A stretch of DNA of 64,000 nt. Source: Chinchilla lanigera (Eukaryota > Chordata > Mammalia > Rodentia > Chinchillidae). The stretch spans positions 18,735,980-18,799,979 of the forward strand of contig NW_004955417.1 in the NCBI RefSeq assembly GCF_000276665.1. Direction: 5' to 3'. Below, piece by piece: positions 44,798 to 55,353 of this stretch; position 1 is the first letter of the stretch; each line of letters starts with the position of its first letter. The notes beneath the pieces were generated by a model. That model saw only the letters and a list, made by a program, of their open reading frames with translations. It did no database searches and was not told where the DNA came from. A program made the position numbers and the translations under genes.

Positions 44798-45690
44798 GTA
44801 TAGTGGATTGAAAACTGGTGGTCAACTTATAAGCCCCAGCTGAACTGAATAATGGTGATGGGGGTGGGAGGCCCATCTGAGGATTCTTGCCAGCAGCATA
44901 AGAGGCAGAACTGTAGAAGAAGAAGAAAGACTGCTGGGAGCAAAGGCTGTTGGGAGCTGGTAGAAGCTGTGGGAAGATGTTGGTTCTTTTGGAGGGGCCT
45001 CTCATGCTGGCTTTCCTGATCAAAGTGGCTATTCTCATCCTCCAAGGAGTTTGGGACCTTGTTGGTACTGAGAATAGTTTTGTTTCACTTTGAGGAAGCT
45101 CTGGTCTTCACTCTGGGCATTGCTTCCTGGCTCCAGAGAGGAAGATGGTGCACTGCTCAGTCACCTGAAGAAGCTTGCTTCATTGGTTTTCCTGATTGAA
45201 ATTCAGTTATCCTGATTGTCAGAGGAGCTCAGGACCTCACTGTTGCTGAGGATGGCTGTGGTACCTTTCAGGGGAGCTCTGGTTGTTACTTGCACATTAT
45301 TTCCTGGCTCCAATATAGATACCTCAGCCTGCTAGCACAGATCCTTCATTCCACTGTCACAGACTTCCTAGATTCCACCACTGACCTTTGGGCCTTCCCA
45401 GCACAGATCCATAAAATGGGCCTGTGTGAGATGTTGTTATGGGCTCTGGGCCTCCAGTTGGATTTGTGAGAGGCAGTGTTATGGGCTCTAGGTCTTCAGC
45501 TCTACTCACGTAGGACATTGCCATGGTATCCAGGTCCTCAGCTAGATTCCTTGGTCTTAGTGTGTGGACAGATATCCTGCACACTTTTGTATATCGTTCT
45601 TTGGGTGACTATTATAAATAGTCTTATAAAATAAGTGTCCTGTATTACATTGTGTTCCCTTGCAAATAAGCCCCAAACCAAGACACCAGG
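44798..45690 (+). mobile_element. LTR-like repeat, copy 2 of a diverged pair
   Basis: Homologous to 6,155-7,080, same orientation, with the same internal layout. Opening: 'GTGGGAGGCCCATCTGAGGA', 'GCCAGCAGCATAAGAGGCAG'. Two 'CTTCCTGGCTCC' units follow at about 45,125 and 45,300. Three 'GGCTCTGGGCCTCCAG'-type short units lie at 45,430-45,545, and an AT-rich 'GGGTGACTATTATAAATAG' end with a TATA-like core. The two copies differ by many substitutions and indels, so they are old independent insertions rather than the two LTRs of one recent provirus. Confidence 0.5.
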
Positions 45691-47740
45691 GAAGGAATAT
45701 TATATGTGAACCTTGGGTAGTTTCTTGAGGTATTCTTCCAGGTATTCTCTTCCCAACTACAAACATCAAGGAGTAAGTGTAACAGTTCTAATAGGACAAG
45801 CATGGTCCCTAGAAACTCATTCATCTTAGGAATGAGAAACTGAGTGACACCACAAGGTGAGCTCCTAAGGCCAGCAAAGATGATAGTTAAGGGCAAAGAT
45901 AATTTAGAATCATTAAGAGGAGAAATGTAAAGTACTGCTAGCATTTCAAGAGTCACTGCACTGTTGTATATTGCAGTTCATGCTACTGCCTTTCCTCTTT
46001 GAAATTTTTCCTCGGGAAATGGTCCTTTTGTGACTTGAAGGTGTGCTTTCTGAAATGTACATATAACAAAATGGATCTATTTTGTATAAGAGATGGACTT
46101 TGCCACTTGTTGAGCTGCTTAAATCTTCTGTAAAGAAATTGCTAGCGAGCTGTACAAACTAGACAATTGCTGAGCAGATTTGGAGTTGTAGGGCTGGTAC
46201 AGTTGTGCCCAATCCATGATTCCTTTAATCACCAGTCTGAGAATTTGCCTTATTTCTCTCACTCTACATGCCCAGTTCTACTTCTCGCCCTTTTCTACGT
46301 CATTTCCCAAATGTCAACAATACACCACAGTCTGAAGTCTTTTCCTTCCCAAAGCTACTAATCTCCTTTTTCAAAAAAGTAATTATAGTAAGCGTCTTTC
46401 ATTTCTAAGTCCATCTCAGTATTCACTTCCCAGAGGGTCCAATGAACATGATAGCTCTCCTAATGAACCAACTGTCTAAATGGCTCTTAACTGCATAAAT
46501 TTCCACTACCCCTAGAAAACAAGTCTCACATTCCATCCTTATGTAGGATATGGAACACCTGTGGATTTCTCTGTCCACTCCCACAGTATCTCTTCAGGAA
46601 ACATATTTGATATAATCTTAATTCTGGTAAATTTTGGATGTTGGTAGTCTTGAAGTGACAAGAGTAAAATTTCTTTCTTTATTCAGTGTGTTATAAAAAC
46701 ACGTAGCTTTTATTCCTGACAGAACATGCAATTTATTCAATATATTATTCAGTACAATTTTGAAATGTAATTCTTCACCACCATTCATAACTAGTATTAA
46801 TAACTACAGAACAATGTAGGTGAGAAGTAGGAGTAGGCGTTCTAAAGATATGTGAATATGATTTATATGAAAAATTCTTTTAAAACCTGGCTGAAAGCAA
46901 TTTTCATATTCTGAGTAATGAAAGTAGGTGTTTTTTTTTCTTTCTAATTCTTCTTTTGTGCTGCTTCAGTTTTGTTAATTTAGAATAGACTTACCACCAT
47001 TGTTGAACTAGAGCAATAAAGTACCTGCTCAAATTTCTTCTAGGTTAGTTATTTGATCTCAAGAAACACAGATAGCCATTGTCCCCCACATGTGCATGTA
47101 CCTCTAAAATTATAGAATAAATATACTCCTACTTTAAGGTAAAAAAATCCTGGCAGGGTAGAACTCAACTGCAAACCAAAGTATACAGCAGTTTAGTAGT
47201 AAAGCACAGTACAACAATGGCATGTCATATGAAAAAAAATACCAAATTCTAATTAATAAATTACACTTTGAGAAAAGTTTCTGTCCAAAAAATTAAAAAT
47301 ACCTATTTACTTGATGATTTCTCTAAAATAAAAAAATGGCTATTTATCAGATTAAGTGTTTTGAAATAAGCATACAATATAAATTTAAAACATCCCCTAT
47401 GAATGAAGATATTATGCATATATGAGTGCAGGCTAACAACTGAGCAGTATAAGCTGTTTTCGGAATCACAGCAGAGTAGGATTAACTACTACATTAAGCT
47501 GTGTTTGTTTTTCCTGCAAACAGATTTAAATTGATGGTTCAGGAGGACAAAACCATAACTATAGACAAAAAAAAAGAGAAAATAAATGTAAAAATCAAAC
47601 TCACTGACAGAAAGGAAAACAGAAGGCAGAGATATGGATGATAATGTGAATATAGAGAGACCCACGTTATTTAACATTTCATCAGAATATAAGCAAAAGT
47701 ACCCTGTTGCTTTTGCTCTGGAGATATGAATTTTAAAATA
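45691..47740. other. Unassigned DNA
   Basis: No gene. A 103-codon minus-strand frame (45,956-45,645) overlaps the end of the LTR-like repeat and shows no domain. The part 46,160-46,640 is pyrimidine-rich ('CTCACTCTACATGCCCAG') and may be an antisense LTR, unproven. Confidence 0.35.
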
Positions 47741-47744
47741 AAAA

Positions 47745-48925
47745 ATTGCTGACTGAAACTCACAACTAGATACCTACTTGCAGAGGAATGAAATTCAACT
47801 TTTATCTTACATCATGTAAAAAAATCAACCTAAATGGATTAAAGATTCAAATATAAGATTTGAAATTGTGAAACTACTAGAGAAAAATATACAAAGAAAA
47901 TAGAGATGAGAAAGCTGATGACATTTTTCTGGGTTATGATTGTTCTGTCTATGACCCAAAAGCACAGGTAATAAGATAAATATAGACAAACAAAATAGCA
48001 TCAAATTAAAAAGTTTTCATTCAGTAAATCAAACAATTATTAACAAAGTGAAGATACAACCTACAGAATGGAAGAAAATATTTGCAAGCTATGCACCTAG
48101 TTAGTGTTGATCATTTCACATATAGAGTATCAGAAACATAAACAATAGTAGAAAAGCTACAATTAAAAATTGGGAAATGGAATTTAAAGAAATGTTTTTA
48201 AAAAGGGCAGAAATAGCCAATAGGTACCATGAAAAAAGTGTTGAGAATCACTATTCACTGTGGAAATCAAATTAAACCCATAATGAGGTATCATCTTACA
48301 CTTTTAAATTAGCTTTTATCAGAAACATGAAAGGTAAGAAGTGTCTGAGAGAACAGAAGGGAAAGGGAATTCTTCTAATTGTTGACAAAAAATTAGAATA
48401 GGAATTATGGAAAATCAAAAGTTTCCTCATAGAACTAAAAGTGAAACTACAGTTTAGTGCAGCAATCCCATTTCTGCATGTGTATCTAAAGGTATTTTAT
48501 TCACTGCATTGAAGGGATATCTGTACCCTATGTTCAATGCAGTATTGTTCAGAGTAGCTAAGATATGAAAACAACCATAGTATCCACTAAAAGATGAATC
48601 AGGGCATGTGAATATCATCTACTGTACATATGTCCAAAAAAGGGGTGGATCAAGTGATGGCTAGAGAACAGATAGAGGGAAGGGAAAGAGGATGAAAAAA
48701 AGTAATTTGGATGTGTTATGTACATATACCAACTGCACACAAGAACTGTGAACATTATCTACAACACCTATGTACTAAAAAGCTAAAAATGATAAAGAAA
48801 AGAAATTCAGAGAACTCAAAAAACATAAGTGGATAAACAAAGTGCACTTATGCACAGTAAAATACTATCTTTAAAAATCTTGGTTATCCTGTCATATGTT
48901 TTACAGCATGAGTAAACCTAGAGAA
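47745..48925 (+). mobile_element. LINE-1 ORF2 C-terminus and 3' region, plus strand
   Basis: Sense L1: 'AACCTAAATGGATTAAAGAT', 'AATAGCATCAAATTAAAAAG', 'AATGGAAGAAAATATTTGCA', 'ACCATGAAAAAAGTGTTGAG', 'TTGTTCAGAGTAGCTAAGAT' and 'TCTTGGTTATCCTGTCATA'. It appears to continue at 49,432-49,495 ('TGTTAAGTAAAATACCCCAG') after an inserted block. 5'-truncated and full of stops. Confidence 0.85.
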
Positions 48926-48929
48926 ATCT

Positions 48930-49430
48930 GTCACTGGGCTCAAATCCATCTGCTTGTTGCTAAAAAGGTAATAGTAGAGAGAAAAAAATTGATAGTAAAG
49001 GAATCAGGCTTATTCAAGAGTTAGCTCCCTAGAAGATGCGAGGAGTTATGACTCCCAAGGACAACCATTTGGAAACTCAAAAGGTCGCTTACAGGGAAGC
49101 AAAGGAGTGCAGCGGGACAATGGGCAGGAAAGTTACTTGCTGAGCAGGGTCTTTGTACCCAAGGTATTTGTCTTTTTTGTGTGGCCAAACCCTCACAATT
49201 GATCTTGAATTTCTGGGGCTGATTCTTCAGACAAACTCATTACTTTTCTTCAAGTTATTCATCTTACATAATCTGATTTAATTTGGAGGTCACTAAATGT
49301 TCTGGGTTCTGTCAATCTAAAGAAAGATTATTTAGTAGTTACCATCATAATCACAGAGGTGTGGCTTTCTTTAGAATCTGGTATATGGAGCAAGGGGAGA
49401 ATATGGAACTCTGAAAAGGAGCAGCCACTA
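48930..49430. mobile_element. Unidentified insertion splitting an L1
   Basis: About 500 bases separate L1 text ending near 48,925 from L1 text resuming near 49,432, so this block is an insertion. It contains 'GAGTTAGCTCCCTAGAAGAT', 'AGTGCAGCGGGACAATGGGC' and 'CACAGAGGTGTGGCTTTC'. Its size and composition would fit a solo LTR, probably antisense. No family named. Confidence 0.4.
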
Positions 49431-49548
49431 TCACATTATGTTAAGTAAAATACCCCAGGTACAGAAAGAATAATACCATTCCATCTCATTCAGGAGTGTC
49501 TGATGGTTTGGGTATGGGTTGTGTTCCCCACAGCTCCATTGTAATTAA

Positions 49549-49653
49549 TTTTTCTTTTTTTTTTTTTTGGTTTTTCTCTGGTACCGGAAACCGAACTCAT
49601 GACCTTGCGCTTGCCAGGCAGGCGCTTTGCCACTGAGCTAAATCACCAGCCCC
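49549..49653 (-). mobile_element. ID SINE inside MaLR LTR, minus strand, young
   Basis: 'CTGGTACCGGAAACCGAACT', 'CTTGCGCTTGCCAGGCAGG' and 'GAGCTAAATCACCAGCCCC'. It is flanked by an exact 16-base duplication, GCTCCATTGTAATTAA, at 49,533-49,548 and 49,654-49,669. Confidence 0.97.
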
Positions 49654-51581
49654 GCTCCATTGTAATTAAAGGTCTGCACCTTGCGTGTCATTTTTGGGAG
49701 GCAATGAAACCTTGGGAATTAAGGGCCACTGAGAAGTCCTTAGGTTACTCGGAACATACACATGGCAGGGATGCTGGGAATTTAGTCTCTCTCTGCTGCT
49801 GCTATTCAAAATTTATTCACTTGTTCCTGCGTGTGCTCCGGCTGTGATGTATCACAATCCTCTGCTATCGCTAGAAACCAAACAAAATGAAACTACTGGA
49901 TCCTGGACTATGAATCTCCAAATATCTGAGCTCTGTAAACCTTTTGTCTTTATGGACTAGCTTCCTCAATATTTTGTCATAGTAAGATAAAGCTGACTAA
50001 TACAGAAAATTGACACTGAGAAATGAGGCAATTATTAGAGTACCAAATGTGGTGTTCTGAAGAGGTTGAAAGTTTCAAGGACCTGGCTAGAGAAATTTTT
50101 GAATGTAAATACAGTGTTACAGATGATTCTGAGGCAACCAGAATGCAGAATATTGATAGAAATATAAATGGCAAAAGGCATGTTATTGAGGTTTCAGATG
50201 AAAACGAGGATTGTATTGGAAAATTGAAGTAAAGGTCACCCTTATTATACTGTGGCGAAGAACCTGGTTCTCTTGTGTCCATCCCTCAAATCTTGTGGAA
50301 GTTTGAAATTAAGAATAATGGACTAATTTATTTGGCAAAGATATTTCAAAGCAGAAAGGCATTCACCCTGTGGCACGAATGATTATTTCCTAGTATTAGG
50401 CAAAATTTCCCTGAGCAAAAGGAAGTAGAGTGGAAAGATTTAAAAACTTTGCAGCAGGACCAGGGAAAAATTGTCTATGCAAGGAGGTGTCTGAGTAAAG
50501 GGGTCCAGCAGAGCTAGGGCTCCCTGAAGATATTAAGCAGAATGCTAATTGTCAAGACAATAGAAATGATATCCTAAGGCCATTTCAGCAAACTTCAGGG
50601 GCTTCCCCACCCACTACAGTCCTATGAAAGGCTTAGAAGTGCAAATGTATCTCAGAGCCCTTCCAGGGCATAATGATCTCAGGAAAGAGCCTAGGTACCT
50701 ATGCACATGGGCCAGCATGAGATTCCCGCTTGATAACCCAGCATTCCATGCTGCAGCAGCCAGGATTCACAGAAGTTCAGGCACAGCTGGTGCTAGTATC
50801 AGACCTTGGCATTATTTACAGAGGCTGATTTTACATATACGAAGAATGGCAGGTTCCGGGTAGTGGCAACTTTCTATGACACTTCAAAGGAAAACATAGG
50901 CGATCCGGAAGTGCACATCAGTGTTCCCTCAATAGGGTGATGTTTAGTGGCTTGTGGGAGGAACACCAGCATGGAGACCCCAGGAAAAGAAAAGTGCCAG
51001 CAATGTGCCACACCAGGCTCGGAAAGTGCAGCCTCTCAGAGTGGCAACCACCAACAAAGCCAGGACTGACTGGCGGAGTTTTTCAGAGCTCATCTCTCCA
51101 TGCATTTCCCAAGAGGCTTGAAGGCTAATGATGAATGTCTGCCCCGCAGAGTTTTCATCTTGCTTTGATCAAATGCCCCTTTTACTTTTCTAGTGCCTCC
51201 TTTTGGGATAGAAATATTTATCGTGTCCCACTCCTGTATCCAAGAAGGATGTAATTTGTTTCTTAATTTGTAGAAGCTCAGTAGAGGAAAGAGTTTGAAT
51301 TGAGTCTCAGGCAGGTTTTGGACTTAGCCTTTTGAACAGTATTGGAACAGTTAAGATTTTGAGACTCTTGGGAATGAAGTGAATAATTTTGCACTGTGAG
51401 ATAGAAATGAAATCTGGAAGGCTGGAGGATGAATTGCCTTGTTGTGAATATTAGTTTTGCCCCGCAGTGATCCACTGTGATTAAAGACAAGCACCTTTGG
51501 GAGATGGGACCTAAAGTCAGGAGTGTCCCTTGAAAAGGAATGAGATTTCAGTTTCTCTCACTCCCTGTCTTATGATAGAAA

Positions 51582-51585
<4 letters not shown>

Positions 51586-51618
<33 letters not shown>
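51586..51618. repeat. (CA)16 microsatellite
   Basis: A CA run of about 33 bases within the right LTR region of the MaLR element. Confidence 0.95.
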
Positions 51619-51620
<2 letters not shown>

Positions 51621-51650
51621 ACACACCCCTCTGATGTGACTGCCTGCTTC

Positions 51651-52310
51651 CGCCTGAACTGAGGTGATACAGTGCTAGGCACCTGAGCTTCTGAAACAGA
51701 GCACTAAGCAAATCTTTTCTCTTCATGAAGTTAGTTGTCTCAGACATTTCACTGTAGTCATGCAAAGCTAATGTAATCTGGAGTCTAATCAGGTTGAACT
51801 CACAGAAGAGAGCAGAGAAGCAGGGTTCCAGGCCCACAGGGGAAGGGAGAGGGGTGCAGTGAGATGAAAGGAGCCTGAAGGTGAACAAAGGGCAGAGTGT
51901 TTCTGGCAGGAGAAATGGGTTTTGAAATGTGTTGCACCGTAGTGAGATTATAGTCACCAATAGTATGTTATACCATAAAATTCAGAATCACCAAATTAGT
52001 TTTAAATATCTGATCATAATAAATGATAGGTGAGAGACCTGATGAATATACTGATTAGCTTGATATAATATAGACACATGATTTCTTTACATATACTGCA
52101 TTATGTGTATATAAGAATAAAGTTAAAATAATATTAATAAAAATACACTTAGAAGTCAGATCTCATTGCCCTGATGTATTTTACTTCATTGTAAAGTATC
52201 TTTGGTACTATCTTTTTCTTTGGTACATTCTTTTTGTTTAATGTCAGCAATGATTTTCTTTTATTTCACTCTTCACCACACTGATATATTTTTTTTGTTG
52301 TTGTTGTTGT
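51651..52310. other. Unassigned DNA
   Basis: No gene. A 147-codon minus-strand frame (51,960-51,517) runs through the CA repeat and LTR sequence. It is the longest open frame in the part but has no domain, and its C-terminal part is translated microsatellite. Not called. Confidence 0.4.
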
Positions 52311-52329
52311 TGTTTTTTGTTTTTGTTTT

Positions 52330-52427
52330 TTTTTGTGTGTGTGTGTTTTTCTCTGGTACCGGGAACCGAACTCACGACCTTGCGCTTGCCAGGCAGGCGC
52401 TTTGCCGCTGAGCTAAATCCCCAGCCC
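52330..52427 (-). mobile_element. ID SINE, minus strand, young
   Basis: 'CTGGTACCGGGAACCGAACT', 'CTTGCGCTTGCCAGGCAGG', 'CCGCTGAGCTAAATCCCCAG'. The T/G-rich tail to the left (52,290-52,350, GTTGTT and GTGTGT runs) is an expanded, mutated tail. Confidence 0.95.
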
Positions 52428-53656
52428 TAATTTTTTGTTATTTTATATTTACTATAAATCCTTAGTTTTTGACATGTTTTCAGACAGCAACTTTGTTAAT
52501 ATAGCCTTGTCAATAGATGTTTATTTCTGAAATTTGTGTTGTTAAATCAGCTACTGTTATACAAGAATGTATCAAAAATTAAATATCTATAGGAAAAGTA
52601 CCTGATTAATTAATTATCTTTTCTTGGTTCATATTGTTATTTTATAAATGATATGAACAAGAACTATACGGAATAAAGCTAATTTGTTAATTGCAGTGTA
52701 AAATGTATTATCAGTTGAGATAATTGTTGTTTTTTAAAGTTATATTAGATATATTTTCTTTACTATTACTATTCACGTATAAAATGCATAAATAAATGTG
52801 GTGTTATATAAAAATACCTTTCTAAAAGATAAATAGGTTCATAAGCTATGTTCTGAAATTTTAAGACTAAATATGTAATATGGATATTATTTTACATGAG
52901 AAATAATGAATAAACATATAAAATATAGTATTTCTATTATTTCCTAATCATTGACAGATGAGTGAGATCCAAAACCATCCTCCACAAGTGTAATAGAGAC
53001 TCGCAAGTTTAACATCATTTTTACTCAAGCTTTATTAGAAAGTAGGGGAGTTAAGGTTAAATTGAAATCCATGGACAAATGAATGTAATTTAAAGGAAAA
53101 ATCAGCAAACAAACGAAATTATGATTTTTAAAGCTTTTAGCACTGCAAATAAAATAAAATAAATTTGAGCTGGCAAAATTTACAAGTAGAGTAAAAGTAT
53201 GATTAGAATAAATATAATGAGTAATATATTTAATATTAATATTTCAACAAAGGAAGATTATACTTTTTATTAAGTAAATGAATATTGTCCTAAATTTATC
53301 AATATGAGGATAATGTGACCTATTTGATAAAAATCATGATTAAATAAGTTTATACTGATTATAACACATTTAACAAAAGATCATTAAAGGTTCTACTTTT
53401 CACGGAGTGCTCACAGAAAGTTTAAAAGCCACGTTGCATGTATGAGTAAAAAGAAATTTAGAGATATTAAGCAAGAAACAAGATAAGTTTGTCTGAAGCC
53501 ACAAGTGTAATCCAGGTTGGCTCAGCCACATTCTGAAACTCTGAGCTTTATTGCATAAAACTCTCATTTGTATGTGTATGAAATGTAACTTACAGTTATG
53601 TTTTAGATTGTTTGGATTCAACTACCCAATTGGAAAAAATGATTTAAAGAAGAATG
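52428..53656. other. Unassigned AT-rich DNA
   Basis: No gene or repeat recognised. Confidence 0.4.
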
Positions 53657-53670
53657 GCTTTTAATAATCT

Positions 53671-53770
53671 TTTTTTTTTTTTTTGGTTTTTCTCCAGTAC
53701 CGGGAACCGAACTCACGACCTTACGCTTGCCAGGCAGGCGCTTCTGCCGCTGAGCTAAATCCCCAGCCCC
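53671..53770 (-). mobile_element. ID SINE, minus strand, exact duplication
   Basis: T-tract, then 'CCAGTACCGGGAACCGAACT', 'CTTACGCTTGCCAGGCAGG' and 'GAGCTAAATCCCCAGCCCC'. It is flanked by the exact 14-base duplication GCTTTTAATAATCT at 53,657-53,670 and 53,771-53,784. The right duplication overlaps that of the neighbouring ID. Confidence 0.97.
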
Positions 53771-53789
53771 GCTTTTAATAATCTTAATA

Positions 53790-53887
53790 CGGGCTGGGGA
53801 TATAGCTTAGTGGCATAAATGCTTGCCTGGCAAGCCTGAGGTCATGAGTCTGATGCCCTGTACCAAAATAATAATAATAATAATAAT
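53790..53887 (+). mobile_element. ID SINE, plus strand, with (AAT)n tail
   Basis: 'GGGCTGGGGATATAGCTTAG', 'CTTGCCTGGCAAGCCTGAGG' and 'GATGCCCTGTACC', then a tail that has become an (AAT) repeat. It is flanked by the exact 13-base duplication AATAATCTTAATA at 53,777-53,789 and 53,888-53,900. More diverged in its body than the adjacent ID. Confidence 0.95.
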
Positions 53888-53900
53888 AATAATCTTAATA

Positions 53901-54044
53901 GGTTCAATAATAAAAATATAAGTATTTATAATGTCAATGAATATTTTTGTAGACTCACACATTATGAATAGATGCATAAAGTGATCACATGCAAAAATAC
54001 AACTCTTATGTTTTCCCCACTCAAGCAGTTTTGTTTGTACTTAA
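53901..54044. other. Short unassigned AT-rich spacer
   Basis: Nothing recognised between the ID pair and the 3' end of the next L1. Confidence 0.4.
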
Positions 54045-55353
54045 TATTTTTCAATTTCCTTATCATATTTGTCTTTGTTAAATTAAATTTACTGGTACTA
54101 CTTAGATATACATAATAATAATATTCATCATAGGGAATTTGTACTTACACATGATGTATCTCAATTCCTCTCTTTTTTCCAAATCCCCTTCATTCCCTTA
54201 AGCCCTTCTTCCCCTCTTTATTTACAAAATTTTGTTTCCATTTTATCCTTCTTTTATCATGTTTTGCTTTCCCCTTCCTCCTTTTCCCCCTACCCCATCC
54301 CTACTTCCCCTTTCTTTCGAATTATTTCTTCCTATTTCACAACACCTATTATACACTTTGGTCCTTATTTGCACTTAAGGCTTCTCACACCAGAGAAACA
54401 ATGTAATATTTGCACATGTATGATCAATTTATTTCACCTAAGAGTATGGTCTCAAGGTGCATTCACTGACCTAGAAATGTCTCAAGTTTATCCTTCTTTA
54501 TGGCTAAGTAGTACTACATAGAATAAAAACACTATGTCTAAATTATCCATTCATTGACTGATGGACACTTGGGTTGTTTCCAAGATTTAGCTATTACAGA
54601 CTATCCTGCTATAACTATGGGTGCATATATATCACTGTGGTATATATTTCTAATTCTTCTGGGAAGATACCCCAAAAGGGAACAGTTGGGTCAAACGGGA
54701 CCTCTAATCTTGGTGTTTGAGGATTCTCCACATTGATTCCCTCAGTGGTTGCACCAGTCTCACTCACACCAACAGTGAAGAAGGATTTCTTTTTCCCAAC
54801 AGCCCCTCCAGCATTTGTTGTTGGTTGACTTCTCGATAACAGTGATCTAAAGTGAGATGGAATCTCAGTATTGTTATAATTTGAATTTATCAAATGATGA
54901 GTAATGCTGAATATTTTTTCATATATTTATTTGCCATTTGTATTTCCACCTCTGAGAAGTGTGTATTCATCTCAGATGCTCATTTTTGGATTGGGTCTTT
55001 GAATTTGGGGAATCTGACTTTTTTCAACTCTTTATATGGTATACATATTAGTCCCTTGTCTTAGGGACAACTGGCTAATATTTTTTTCTCATGGTGTGGG
55101 TTGTCTTTTCACTCTACTGGTAATTTCTTCCATTGTGAAAAGTTTTTTTAATAGGATGAGATCTAAATTGTTGATTCTTTGTATTATTTCCAGTGTGATC
55201 TGCATTTTATTCATGAAATCTTTGTCTACAGCTATGTCTTCAAGAGTTGTACCTATTCTCTCTTCGAATAGATTTAGTGCTTCTGTTTTACTGTTTAGAT
55301 CTTCAATCCACTTTGATTTTAGTTTGGCACATGGTGAGAGACATGGGTCTAAG
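54045..55353 (-). mobile_element. LINE-1 3' UTR and ORF2 C-terminus, minus strand (non-inverted part)
   Basis: The antisense L1 3' UTR includes a pyrimidine-rich 'CCTTCCTCCTTTTCCCCC' tract, the complement of the G-rich run typical of L1 3' UTRs. It is followed by 'GATGGACACTTGGGTTGTTT', 'CTATTACAGACTATCCTGC', 'ACATATTAGTCCCTTGTC' and 'TTCAATCCACTTTGATTTTA' (ORF2 C-terminal region). At about 55,350-55,358 the strand switches abruptly to sense L1. Confidence 0.88.

Larger units (their letters stand above)
49498..51650 (+). mobile_element. MaLR element with LTR, internal region and partial second LTR
   Basis: A 5' LTR runs 49,498-50,005: 'TGATGGTTTGGGTATGGGTT' to 'ATAAAGCTGACTAATACAGA', interrupted by an ID. 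Next comes 'AAATTGACACTGAGAAATGA' and about 1.4 kb of internal DNA with the THE1/MST/MLT1-like opening 'AGAGGTTGAAAGTTTCAAGG'. From 51,444 a related LTR start returns: 'CAGTGATCCACTGTGATTAA' parallels the 5' LTR's 'CAGCTCCATTGTAATTAA', and 'CACCTTTGGGAGATGGGACC' follows. MaLR internal regions encode no functional protein, and only frames up to about 80 codons are open. The right LTR is probably truncated. Confidence 0.65.

Noticed and set aside
51517..51960. 147-codon minus-strand open frame
   Set aside because: It translates a CA microsatellite and MaLR LTR sequence, so the frame is a by-product of repeats.
53871..53893. (AAT)n microsatellite as an independent repeat
   Set aside because: It is the mutated tail of the plus-strand ID element and is enclosed in that element's target duplication.
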